Source: Liolophura sinensis (lineage: Eukaryota; Mollusca; Polyplacophora; Chitonida; Chitonidae). From it: DNA of 64,000 bases. A program made the position numbers and the translations under genes. This document shows positions 13,906 to 25,760 of this stretch, one piece after another; the stretch's first letter is position 1; every line of letters begins with the position of its first letter. Below the pieces are notes generated by a model that saw only the letters and a program-made list of their open reading frames with translations, did no database searches and was not told the DNA's origin. The stretch is taken from assembly GCF_032854445.1 (NCBI RefSeq), contig NW_027017998.1, forward strand, positions 1-64,000, in the 5' to 3' direction.

Positions 13906-14734
13906 TTTGGGCTAAGCTCATTTAACTCACCCAGCAATTGTCTTACTTCTAAGTCCAAGACAATCTCAAAGTCTTTATCTACGTGTAGAAAAACCACACC
14001 ATTTGTACATAAAAAACACAAAGTACTAGATACAGTCTGCTGTAAAAAGTACAATTGAACACTGACCCACATCAATAAGGTGCCAAAAGATGCTATATTT
14101 GGCCAGGCATCGGCAGCTGTTTAAAAAATTGCAAATTTCCCTGGTTTCCATGGAGTAAGAGCCGTATCTAGGCACGTGATGTTGTCATTAATGATCATTC
14201 AATTGTCGCTACAGCCAAAAGTATTGGTCGGAGAGCAACGCGGTTTGCACCATTCGATTTCCCGTCAAAAAATACGTCGGATTAGCCTCTTACCAGCAGC
14301 ACTGGAACAGTTTTTTCCACTTTTGCATTTTTGCCTGGTCTTTTTGTTAATTGAAATCGGCTACACTGTACTATGTACCATCGCGACTGGTCATTACTAT
14401 ATTCAACTTTTGACTATAAGTTATGTGCCCTTTGGTAGCCCAGAAGACGTCAAATCTTTGGGCTAAGCCCATTTAACTCACCCAGCAATTGTCTTATTTC
14501 TAGGTCGAAGACAATCTCAATGTCTATATCTACGTGTAGAAAAACCACACCATTTGTACATAAAAAACACAAAGTACTAGATACAGTGTGCTGTAAAAAG
14601 TACAATTGAACACTGACCCACATCAATAAGGTGCCAAAAGATGCGGAATTGGGCCAGGCATCGCAATGTTTAAAAAATTGCTAATTTCCCCTAATTCCAT
14701 GGAGTAAGAGCCGTTGTTAGGCACGTGATGTTGT

Positions 14735-14796
14735 CATCAATGATCATTCAATTGTCGCTACAGCCAAAAGTATTGGTCGGAGAGCAACGCGGTTTG
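14735..14796. other. Subfamily A/B switch point inside one monomer
   Basis: The last A-specific state is GTGATGTTGTC, ending near 14,734. The first B-specific state is the T in GGTTTGTACC at 14,797, followed by CCACATTTGCATTTTTGCC and ACTCTGTACAATCG, which recur at about 17.6, 19.8 and 23.6 kb. Between these lies sequence common to both subfamilies. Monomer phase is kept across the switch, as expected for a homologous exchange junction rather than an end-joined break. The monomer just left of it is also unusual (CATCGCAATGTTTAAAAAA at about 14,660, CCCCTAATTCCATGG at about 14,690). Confidence 0.75.
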
Positions 14797-16599
14797 TACC
14801 ATTCGATTTCTCGTCACAAAATACGTCGGATTAGCCTCTTACCAGCAGCACTGGAACAGTTTTTCCACATTTGCATTTTTGCCTGATCTTTTTGTTAATT
14901 GAAATCGGTTACACTGTACTCTGTACAATCGCGACTGGTCATTACTATATTCAACTTTTGACTATAAGTTATATGCCCTTCGGTAGCCCAGAAGACGTCA
15001 AATCTTTGGGCTAAGCGCATTTATTTCACCCAGCAATTGTGTTACTTCTAAGTGCAAGACAATCTCAATGTCTTTATTTACGTGTAGAAAAACCAGACCT
15101 TTTGTACATAAAAATCACAAGGTACTTGATACAGTCTGCTGTAAAAACTACAACTAAACACTGACCCACATTTATAAGGTGCCAAAAGATGCGGAATTTC
15201 GTCAGGCATCGGCAACTGTTGAAAAATTGCAAATTTCCCTGGTTTCCATGGAGTAAGAACGGTTGCTGTGCACGTGATTATGACATCAATGATCATTCAA
15301 TTGTCACTACAGCCAAAAGTATTGGTCGGAGAGCAACGCAGATTGCACCATTCGATTTCTCGTCACAAAATACGTCGGATTAGTCTCTTACTAGTAGCAC
15401 TGGAACAGTTTTTCCACTTTTGCATTTTTGCCTGGTCTTTTTGTTAATTGAAACCGGCTACACTGTACTCTGTACAATCGCGACTGGTCATTACTATATT
15501 TAACATTTGACTATAAGTTATGTGCCCTTAGGTAGCCCAGAAGACCTGAAATCTTTAGGCCAAGCCCATTTAACTCACCCAGCAATTGTCTTACTTCTAA
15601 GTCCAAGACAATCTCAATGTCTTTATCTACGTGTAGAAAAACCACACCATTTGTACATAAAAAACACAATGTACTTGATACAGTCTGCTGTAAAAAGTAC
15701 AACTAAACACTGACCGACATTTATAAGGTGCCAAAAGATGCGGAATTGAGCCAGGCATCGGCAGCTGTTGAAAAATTGCAAATTTCCCTGGTTTCCATGG
15801 AGTAAGAGCCGTTGCTGGGCACGTGATTATGACATAAATGATCATTCAATTGTCACTACAGCCAAAAGTATGGGTCGGAGATCAACGCAGATTGCACCAT
15901 TCGATATCTCGTCACAAAATACGTCGGATTAGCCTCTTACCAGCAGCACTGGAACAGTTTTTCCACTTTTGCATTTTTGCCTGGTCTTTTTGTTAATTGA
16001 AATCGGCTACACTGTACTATGTACCATCGCGACTGGTCATTACTATATTCAACTTTTGACTATAAGTTATGTGCCCTTCGGTAGCCCAGAAGACGTCAAA
16101 TCTTTGGGCTAAGCCCATTTAACTCACCCAGCAATTGTCTTACTTCTAAGTCCAAGACAATCTCAATGTCTTTATCTATGTGTAAAAAAACCACACCATT
16201 TGTACATAAAAAACACAAGGTACTTGATAAAGTCTGCTGTAAAAAGTACAACTGAACACTGACCCACCTCAGTAAGGAGCCAAAAGATGCGGAATTGAGC
16301 CAAGCATCGGCAGCTGTTGACAAATTGCAAATTTCCCTGGTTTCCATGGAGTAAGAGCCGTTGCTACCCACGTGATTATGACATAAATGATTATTCAATT
16401 GTCGCTACAGCCAAAAGGATTGGTCGGGGAGCAACGCAGATTGCACCTTTCGATTTCTCGTTACAAAATACGTCGGATTAGCCTCTTGCCAGCAGCACTG
16501 GAACAGTTTTTCCACTTTTGCATTTTTACCTGGTCTTTTTGTTAATTGAAACCGGCTACACTGTACTCTGTACAGTCGCGACTGGTCATTACTATATTC

Positions 16600-18300
16600 A
16601 ACTTTGGGACTATAAGTTATGTGCCCTTCGGTAGCCCAGAAGACCTGAAATCTTTGGGCTAAGCGCATTTAACTCACCCAGCAATTGTGTTACTTCTAAG
16701 TGCAAGACAATCTCAATGTCTTTATTTACGTGTAGAAAAACCACACCATTTGTACATAAAAATCACAAGGTACTTGATACAGTCTGCTGTAAAAAGTACA
16801 ACTAAACACTGACCCACATTTATAAGGTGCCAAAAGATGCGGAACTGGGCCAGGCATCGGCAGCTGTTGAAAAACTGCAAATATCCCTGGTTTCCATGGA
16901 GTAAGAGCCGTTGCTGGGCACGTGATTATGACATCAATGATCATTTAATTGTCACTACAGCCAACAGTATTGGTCGGAGAGCAACGCGGTTTGCACCATT
17001 CGATTTGTCGTCACAAAATACGTCGGATTAGCCTCATGCCAGCAGCACTGGAACAGTTTTTCCACTTTTGCATTTTTGCCTGGTCTTTTTGTTAATTGAA
17101 ATCGGCTACACTGTACTATGTACCATCGCGACTGGTCATTACTATATTCAACTTTTGACTATAAGTTATGTGCCCTTCGGTAGCCCCAGAAGACGTCAAA
17201 TCTTTGGGCTAAGCCATTTAACTCACCCAGCAATTGTCTTACTTCTAAGTCCAAGACAATCTCAATGTCTTTATCTACGTGTAGAAAAACCACACCATTT
17301 GTACATGAAAAACACAAGGTACTTGATACAGTCTGCTGTAAAAAGTACAACTGAACACTGACCCACTTCAGTAAGGTGCCAAAAGATGCGGAATTGGGCC
17401 AGGCATCGGCAGCTGTTAAAAAATTGCAAATATCCCTGGTTTCCATGGAGTAACAGCCGTTGCTGGGCACGTGATTATGACATCAATGATATTTGAAGTG
17501 TCGCTACAGCCAAAAGTATTGGTCGGAGAGCAACGCGGTTTGTACCATTCGATTTCTCGTCACAAAATACGTCGGATAGCCTCTTACCAGCAGCACTGGA
17601 ACAGTTTTTCCACATTTGCATTTTGCCTGATCTTTTTGTTAATTGAAATCGGTTACACTGTACTCTGTACAATCGCGACTGGTCATTACTATATTCAACT
17701 TTTGACTATAAGTTATGTGCCCTTCGGTAGCCAGAAGACGTCAAATCTTTGGGCTAAGCGCATTTATTTCACCCAGCAATTGTGTTACTTCTAAGTGCAA
17801 GACAATCTCAATGTCTTTATTTACGTGTAGAAAAAACCACACCTTTTGTACATAAAAATCACAAGGTACTTGATACAGTCTGCTGTAAAAACTACAACTA
17901 AACACTGACCCACATTTATAAGGTGCCAAAAGGTGCGGAATTTCGTCAGGCATCGGCAACTGTTGAAAAATTGCAAATTTCCCGGTTTCCATGGAGTAAG
18001 AACGGTTTGCTGTGCACGTGATTATGACATCAATGATCATTCAATTGTCACTACAGCCAACAGTATTGGTTGGAGAGCAACGCGGTTTGCACCATTCGAT
18101 TTCTCGTCACAAATTACGTCGGATTAGCCTCTTATCAGCAGCACTGAAAAATTTTTTCCACTTTTGCATTTTTGCCTGGTCTTTTTGTTAATTGAAATCG
18201 GCTACACTGTACTCTGTACAATCGCGACTGGTCATTACTATATTCAACTTTTGACTATAAGTTATGTGCCCTTCGGTAGCCAGAAGACGTCAAATCTTTG
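16600..18300. other. Second indel-dense patch in subfamily B
   Basis: One-base indels relative to neighbours cluster here: CAACTTTGGGACTA at about 16,604, AGCCCCAGAAG at about 17,183, TAAGCCATTTA at about 17,211, CGGATAGCC at about 17,574, GCATTTTGCCTG at about 17,619, GGTAGCCAGAAG at about 17,727 and again at about 18,277, GTAGAAAAAACC at about 17,828, TTTCCCGGTTTCC at about 17,979 and ACGGTTTGCTG at about 18,002. Monomers on both sides are essentially free of such changes. The pattern resembles the patch at the left end of the window. Confidence 0.55.
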
Positions 18301-19869
18301 GGCTAAGCCCATTTAACTCACCCAGCAATTGTCTTACTTCTAAGTCCAAGACAATCTCAATGTCTTTATCTACGTGTAGAAAAACCACACCATTTGTACA
18401 TAAAAAACACAATGTACTTGATACAGTCTGCTGTAAAAAGTACAACTAAACACTGACCCACATTTATAAGGTGCCAAAAGATGCGGAATTGGGCCAGGCA
18501 TCGGCAGCTGTTAAAAAATTGCAAATATCCATGGTTTCCATGGAGTAAGAGCCGTTGCTGGGCACGTGATTATGACATAAATGATCATTCAATTGTCGCT
18601 ACAGCCAAAAGTATTGGTCGGAGAGCAACGCGGTTTGCACCATTCGATTTCTCGTCACAAAATACGTCGGATTAGTTTCTTACCAGCAGCACTGGAACAG
18701 TTTTTCCACTTTTGCATTTTTGCCTGGTCTTTTTGTTAATTGAAATCGGCTACACTGTACTCTGTACAATCGCGACTGGTCATTACTATATTCAACTTTT
18801 GATTATAAGTTATGTGCCCTTCGGTAGCCCAGAAGACCTGAAATCTTTGGGCAAAGCCCATTTAACTCACCCAGCAATTGCCTTACGTCTAAGTGCAAGA
18901 CAATCTCATTGTCTTTATTTACGTGTAGAAAAACCACACCTTCGGTACATAAAAATCACAAGGTACTTGATACAGTCTGCTGTAAAAAGTACAACTAAAC
19001 ACTGACCGACATTTATAAGGTGCCAAAAGATGCGCAATTGGGACAGGCATCGGCAGCTGTTGAAAAATTGCAAATTTCCCTGGTTTCCATGGAGTAAGAG
19101 CCGTTGCTGGGCACGTGATTATGACATAAATGATCATTCAATTGTCACTACAGCCAAAAGTATGGGTCGGAGAGCAACGCAGATTGCACCATTCGATATC
19201 TCGTCACAAAATACGTCGGATTAGCCTCTTACCAGCAGCACTGGAACAGTTTTTTCCACTTTTGCATTTTTGCCTGGTCTTTTTGTTAATTGAAATCGGC
19301 TACACTGTACTATGTACCATCGCGACTGGTCATTACTATATTCAACTTTTGACTATAAGTTATGTGCCCTTCGGTAGCCCAGAAGACGTCAAATCTTTGG
19401 GCTAAGCCCATTTAACTCACCCAGCAATTGTCTTACTTCTAAGTCCAAGACAATCTCAATGTCTTTATCTATGTGTAAAAAAAACCACACCATTTGTACA
19501 TAAAAAACACAAGGTACTTGATACAGTCTGCTGTAAAAAGTACAACTGAACACTGACCCACCTCAGTAAGGAGCCAAAAGATGCGGAATTGAGCCAAGCA
19601 TCGGCAGCTGTTGAAAAATTGCAAATTTCCCTGGTTTCCATGGAGTAAGAGCCGTTGCTACCCACGTGATTATGACATAAATGATCATTCAATTGTCGCT
19701 ACAGCCAAAAGTATTGGTCGGAGAGCAACGCGGTTTGTACCATTCGATTTCTCGTCACAAAATACGTCGGATTAGCCTCTTACCAGCAGCACTGGAACAG
19801 TTTTTCCACATTTGCATTTTTGCCTGATCTTTTTGTTAACTGAAATCGGCTACACTGTACTCTGTACAA

Positions 19870-22090
19870 TCGCGACTGGTCATTACTATATTCAACTTTT
19901 GACTATAAGTTATGTGCCCTTCGGTAGCCCAGAAGACCTAAAATCTTTGGGCTAAGCCCATTTAACTCACCCAGCAATTGCCTTACTTCTAAGTGCAAGA
20001 CAATCTCAATGCCTTTATCTACGTGTAGAAAAACCACACCATTTGTACGTAAAAAACACAAGGTACTTGAGACAGTCTGCTGTAAAAAGTACAACTGAAC
20101 ACTGACCCACTACAGTAAGGTGCCAAAAGATGCGGAATTGAGCCAGGCATCGGCAGCTGTTGAAAAATTGAAAATATCCCTGGTTTCCATGGAGTAAGAG
20201 CCGTTGCTGGGCACGTGATTATGACATAAATGATCATTCAATTGTCACTACAGCCAAAAGTATTGGTTGGAGAGCAACGCGGATTGCACCATTCGATTTC
20301 TCGTCACAAAATACGTCGGATTAGCCTCTTACCAGCAGCACTGGAACAGTTTTGCCACTTTTGCATTTTTGCCTGGTCTTTTTGTTAATTGAAATCGGCT
20401 ACACTGTACTCTGTACAATCGCGACTGGTCATTACTATATTCAACTTTTGACTATAAGTTATGTGCCCTTCGGTAGCCCAGAAGACGTCAAATCTTTGGG
20501 CTAAGCGCATTCAACTCACCCAGCAATTGTGTTACTTCTAAGTGCAAGACAATCTCAATGTCTTTATTTACGTGTAGAAAAACCAGACCTTTTGTACATA
20601 AAAATCAGAAGGTACTTGATACAGTCTGCTGTAAAAACTACAACTAAACACTAACCCACATTTATAAGGTGCCAAAAGATGCGGAATTTCGTCAGGCATC
20701 GGCAACTGTTGAAAAATTGCAAATTTCCCTGGTTTCCATGGAGTAAGAACGGTTGCTGGGCACGTGATTATGACATCAATGATCATTCAATTGTCACTAC
20801 AGCCAAAAGTATTGGTCGGAGAGCAACGCAGATTGCACCATTCGATTTCTCGTCACAAAATACGTCGGATTAGCCTCTTACCAGCAGCACTGGAACAGTT
20901 TTTCCACTTTTGCATTTTTGCCTGGTCGTTTTGTTAATTGAAATCGGCTACACTGTACTCTGTACAATCGCGACTGGTCATTACTATATTCAACTTTTGA
21001 CTATAAGTTATGTGCCCTTCAGTAGCCCAGAAGACCTGAAATCTTTGGGTCAAGCCCATTTAACTCACCCAGCAATTGTCTTACTTCTAAGTCCAAGACA
21101 ATGTCAATGTCTTTATCTACGTGTAGAAAAACCACACCATTTGTACATAAAAATCACAAGGTACATGATACAGTCTGCTGTAAAAAGTACAACTTAACAC
21201 TGACCCACATTTATAAGGTGCCAAAAGATGCGGAATTGGGCCAGGCATCGGCAGCTGTTAAAAAATTGCAAATATCCCTGGTTTCCATGGAGTAACAGCC
21301 GTTGCTGGGCACGTGATTATGACATCAATGATATTTGAAGTGTCGCTACAGCCAAAAGTATTGGTCGGAGAGCAACGCGGTTTGTACCATTCGATTTCTC
21401 GTCACAAAATACGTCGGATTAGCCTCTTACCAGCAGCACTGGAACAGTTTTTCCACATTTGCATTTTTGCCTGGTCTTTTTGTTAATTGAAATCGGCTAC
21501 ACTGTACTCTGTACAATCGCGACTGGTCATTACTATATTCAACTTTTGACTATAAGTTATGTGCCCTTCGGTAGCCCAGAAGACCTGAAATCTTTGGGCT
21601 AAGCCCATTTAACTCACCCAGCAATTGCCTTACTTCTAAGTGCAAGACAATCTCAATGTCTTTATTTACGTGTAGAAAAAACACACCTTTTGTACATAAA
21701 AATCACAAGGTACTTGATACAGTCTGCTGTAAAAAGTACAACTAAACACTGACCCACATGAATAAGGTACCAAAAGATGCGGAATTGAGCCAGGTATAGG
21801 CAGCTGTTGAAAAATTGCAAATTTCCCTGGTTTCCATGGAGTAAAAGCCGTTGCTGGGCACGTGATTATGACATCAATGATCATTTAATTGTCACTACAG
21901 CCAAAAGTATTGGTCGGAGAGCAACGCGGTTTGCACCATTCGATTTGTCGTCACAAAATACGTTGGATTAGCCTCTTTCCAGCAGCAGTGGAACAATTTT
22001 TCGAATTTTGCATTTTTACCTGGTATTTTTGTTAATTGAAATCGGTTACACTGTACTATGTACCATCGCGACTGGTCATTACTATATTCA
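19870..22090. repeat. B-type 2.2-kb segment, copy 1 (offset 5,891 bp)
   Basis: About four monomers match 25,761-27,981 at a constant 5,891-bp offset. Shared rare markers: AATGCCTTTATC, TTGTACGTAAAAAACAC, TACTTGAGACAG, CACTACAGTAAGG, GAAAAATTGAAAATATCC, AAAAATCAGAAGG, ATGTCAATGTC, GGTACATGATACAG and AATGATATTTGAAG. The offset equals eleven 549-bp monomers minus the 147-148 bp missing from the deleted monomer between the copies. Confidence 0.8.
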
Positions 22091-22282
22091 ACCTTTGACT
22101 ATATGTTATGTGCCCTTAGGTAGCCCAGAAGACGTCAAATCTTTGGGATAAGCCCATTTAACTCACCCAGCAATTGTCTTACTTCTAAGTCCAAGACAAT
22201 CTCAATGTCTTTATCTACGTGTAAAAAAACCAGACCATTTGTACATAAAAAACACAAGGTACTTGATACAGTCTGCTGTAAA
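21460..22282. repeat. B-type 0.8-kb segment, copy 1 (offset 2,744 bp)
   Basis: Matches 24,204-25,026 with the rare states GTAGAAAAAACACACC, CATGAATAAGGTACC, CCAGGTATAGGC, TACGTTGGATTAG, CAATTTTTCGAATTTTG, TACCTGGTATTTTTG and CTATATGTTATG...CTTAGG. It overlaps the end of the 5,891-bp-offset segment, so exchanges have been layered on one another. Confidence 0.75.
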
Positions 22283-24203
22283 AAGTACAACTGACCACAG
22301 ACCCACATCAATAAGGTGCCAAAAGATGCGGCATTGGGCCAGGCATCGGCAGTTGTTGAAAAATTGCAAATTTCCCTGGTTTCCATGGAGTAAGAGCCGT
22401 TGCTGTGCACGTGATTATGACATAAATGCTCATTCAATTGTCACTACAGCCAAAAGTATTGGTCGGAGAGCAACGCGGTTTGCACCATTCGATTTGTCGT
22501 CACAAAATACGTCGGATTAGCCTCTTACCAGCAGCACTGGAACAGTTTTTCCACTTTTGCATTTTTGCCTGGTCTTTTTCTTAATTGAAATCGGCTACAC
22601 TGTACTCTGTACAATCGCGACTGGTCATTACTATATTCAACTTTTGACTATAAGTTATGTGCCCTTCGGTAGCCCAGAAGACGTCAAATCTTTGGGCTAA
22701 GCCCATTTAACTCACCCAGCAATTGCCTTACTTCTAAGTGCAAGACAATCTCAATGTCTTTATCTACGTGTAGAAAAACCACACCATTTGTACATGAAAA
22801 ACACAAGGTACTTGATACAGTCTGCTGTAAAAAGTACAACTGAACACTGACCCACTTCAGTAAGGTGCCAAAAGATGCGGAATTGGGCCAGGCATCGGCA
22901 GCTGTTGAAAAATTGCAAATTTCCCTGGTTTCCATGGAGTAAGAGCCGTTGCTACGCACGTGATTATGACATAAATGATTATTTAATTGTCGCTACAGCT
23001 AAAAGTATTGGTCGGAGAGCAACGCGGATTGCACCATTCGACTTCTCGTCACAAAATACGTCGGATTAGCCTCTTGCCAGCAGCACTGGAACAGTTTTTC
23101 ACTTTTGCATGTTTACCTGGTCTTTTTGTTAATTGAAATCGGCTACACTGTACTCTGTACAATCGCGACTGGTCATTACTATATTCAACTTTTGACTATA
23201 AGTTATGTGCCCTTCAGTAGCCCAGAAGACCTGAAATCTTTGGGCCAAGCCCATTTAACTCACCCAGCAATTGTCTTACTTCTAAGTCCAAGACAATGTC
23301 AATGTCTTTATATACGTGTAGAAAAACCACACCATTTGTACATAAAAATCACAAGGTACTTGATACAGTCTGCTGTAAAAAGTACAACTAAACACTGACC
23401 CACATTTATAAGGTGCCAAAAGATGCGGAATTGGGCCAGGCATCGGCAGCTGTTGACAAATTGCAAATTTCCCTGGTTTCCATGGAGTAAGAGCCGTTGC
23501 TGGGCACGTGATTATGACATCAATGATATTTGAAGTGTCGCTACAGCCAAAAGTATTGGTCGGAGAGCAACGCGGTTTGTACCATTCGATTTCTCGTCAC
23601 AAAATACGTCGGATTAGCCTCTTACCAGCAGCACTGGAACAGTTTTTCCACATTTGCATTTTTGCCTGATCTTTTTGTTAATTGAAATCGGCTACACTGT
23701 ACTCTGTACAATCGCGACTGGTCATTACTATATTCAACTTTTGACTATAAGTTATGTGCCCTTCGGTAGCCCAGAAGACCTGAAATCTTTGGGCTAAGCC
23801 CATTTAACTCACCCAGCAATTGTGTTACTTCTAAGTGCAAGACAATCTCAATGTCTTTATTTACGTGTAGAAAAACCAGACCTTTTGTACATAAAAATCA
23901 CAAGGTACTTGATACAGTCTGCTGTAAAAACTACAACTAAACACTGACCCACATTTATAAGGTGCCAAAAGATGCGGAATTTGGTCAGGCATCGGCAACT
24001 GTTGAAAAATTGCAAATTTCCCTGGTTTCCATGGAGTAAGAACGGTTGCTGTGCACGTGATTATGACATCAATGATCATTCAATTGTCACTACAGCCAAA
24101 AGTATTGGTCGGAGAGCAACGCAGATTGCACCATTCGATTTCTCGTCACAAAATACGTCGGATTAGCCTCTTACCAGCAGCACTGGAACAGTTTTTCCAC
24201 TTT

Positions 24204-25026
24204 TGCATTTTTGCCTGGTCTTTTTGTTAATTGAAATCGGCTACACTGTACTCTGTACAATCGCGACTGGTCATTACTATATTCAACTTTTGATTATAAG
24301 TTATGTGCCCTTCGGTAGCCCAGAAGACCTGAAATCTTTGGGCTAAGCCCATTTAACTCACCCAGCAATTGCCTTACTTCTAAGTGCAAGACAATCTCAA
24401 TGTCTTTATTTACGTGTAGAAAAAACACACCTTTTGTACATAAAAATCACAAGGTACTTGATACAGTCTGCTGTAAAAAGTACAACTAAACACTGACCCA
24501 CATGAATAAGGTACCAAAAGATGCAGAATTGAGCCAGGTATAGGCAAGTGTTGAAAAATTGCAAATTTCCCTGGTTTCCATGGAGTAAAAGCCGTTGCTG
24601 GGCACGTGATTATGACATCAATGATCATTCAATTGTCACTACAGCCAAAAGTATTGGTCGGAGAGCAACGCGGTTTGCACCATTCGATTTGTCGTCACAA
24701 AATACGTTGGATTAGCCTCTTTCCAGCAGCAGTGGAACAATTTTTCGAATTTTGCATTTTTACCTGGTATTTTTGTTAATTGAAATCGGTTACACTGTAC
24801 TATGTACCATCGCGACTGGTCATTACTATATTCAACCTTTGACTATATGTTATGTGCCCTTAGGTAGCCCAGAAGACGTCAAATCTTTGGGATAAGCCCA
24901 TTTAACTCACCCAGCAATTGTCTTACTTCTAAGTCCAAGACAATCTCAATGTCTTTATCTACGTGTAAAAAAACCAGACCATTTGTACATAAAAAACACA
25001 AGGTACTTGATACAGTCTGCTGTAAA
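24204..25026. repeat. B-type 0.8-kb segment, copy 2
   Basis: Partner of 21,460-22,282. It differs by AGATGCAGAATTG, GGCAAGTGTTG and TTGATTATAAG. The GATGCAGAATTG and GGCAAGTGTTG states are shared with about 32.6 kb, which links it to the later 8.1-kb duplication. Confidence 0.75.
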
Positions 25027-25273
25027 ATGTACAACTAAACACTGACCCACATTTATAAGGTGCCAAAAGATGAGGTTTGCACCATTCGATTTCTCGTCGC
25101 AAAATACGTCGGATTAGCCTCTTACCAGCAGCACTGGAACAGTTTTTCCACTTTTGCATTTTTGCCTGGTCTTTTTGTTAATTGAAATCGGCTACACTGT
25201 ACTCTGTACAATCGCGACTGGTCATTACTATATTCAACTTTTGACTATAAGTTATGTGCCCTTCTGTAGCCCA
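24872..25273. repeat. Deleted monomer, 402 bp (147 bp missing), copy 1
   Basis: GAAGAC landmarks lie 402 bp apart instead of 549. The sequence runs AAAAGATG directly into AGGTTTGCACCATTCG. The missing part spans the CAGCTG, CCATGG, E-box and AATGATCATT elements. In an intact monomer the two ends are GATGCGGAATT and CAACGCGGTTTGC, so the break lies in a GCGG direct repeat, followed by a C-to-A change. This fits slippage or single-strand annealing at microhomology. Confidence 0.9.
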
Positions 25274-25760
25274 GAAGACCTGAAATCTTTGGGCTAAGCC
25301 CATTTAACTCACCCAGCAAATGTCTTATTTCTAAGTCCAAGACAATCTCAATGTGTTTATCTACGTGTAAAAAAACCACACCATTTGTACATAAAAAACA
25401 CAAGCTACTTGATACAGTCTGCTGTAAAAAGTACAACTAAACACTGACCCACATTTATAAGGTGCCAAAAGATGCGGAATTGGGCCAGGCATCGGCAGCT
25501 GTTAAAATATTGCAAATATCCCTGGTTTCCATGGAGTAAGAGCCGTTGCTGGGCACGTGATTATGACATCAATGATTATTGAATTGTCGCCACAGCCAAA
25601 AGTATTGGTTGGAGAGCAACGCGGATTGCACCATTCGATTTCTCGTCACAAAATACATCGGATTAGCCTCTTATCAGCAGCACTGGAACATTTTTTCCAC
25701 TTATGCATTTTTGCCTGGTCTTTTTGTTAATTGAAATCGGCTACACTGTACTATGTACCA

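Larger units (their letters stand above)
1..14734. repeat. Satellite subfamily A block (550-bp period)
   Basis: About 27 monomers share diagnostic states: CACAAAGTACTAGATACAG, TACAATTGAACACTG, CATCAATAAGGTGCC, CTGTTTAAAAAATTGC and mostly GTGATGTTGTCATC or GTGATTTTGTTATC. Period checks: GAAGAC at 11,693 and 12,243 (550 bp), and shared 1,650-bp spacings. The extra base relative to subfamily B maps to the GTTTAAAAAATTGC versus GTTGAAAAATTGC tract. Within A, monomers fall into variant classes by the sequence before the E-box, for example GTTTCTAGGCAAGTG, GTTGTTAGGCACGTG, TATAAGCCGTTGCTAGG and GTTTCTGGGCACGTG. The order of these classes exposes higher-order structure. All A monomers I checked keep GACGTC rather than GACCTG. 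Confidence 0.9.
22285..25490. repeat. B-type 3.2-kb segment, copy 1 (offset about 8.09 kb)
   Basis: Matches 30,372-33,578, but the offset steps from 8,087 to 8,637 and then back to 8,088 bp. So the two copies differ by one extra monomer in each, at different places: about 23.4-23.95 kb in this copy and about 30.75-31.3 kb in the other. Shared rare states: CTGACCACAGACC, AAATGCTCATTC, TTTTTCTTAATTG, TTGCTACGCACGTG, TTTTTCACTTTTGCATG, GAATTTGGTCAGG and the 402-bp deleted monomer. Confidence 0.8.

Noticed and set aside
25069-25076. 147-bp deletion as a nucleosome-sized excision
   Set aside because: The ends lie in a GCGG direct repeat, which explains the length without invoking a nucleosome, and it is a single event.
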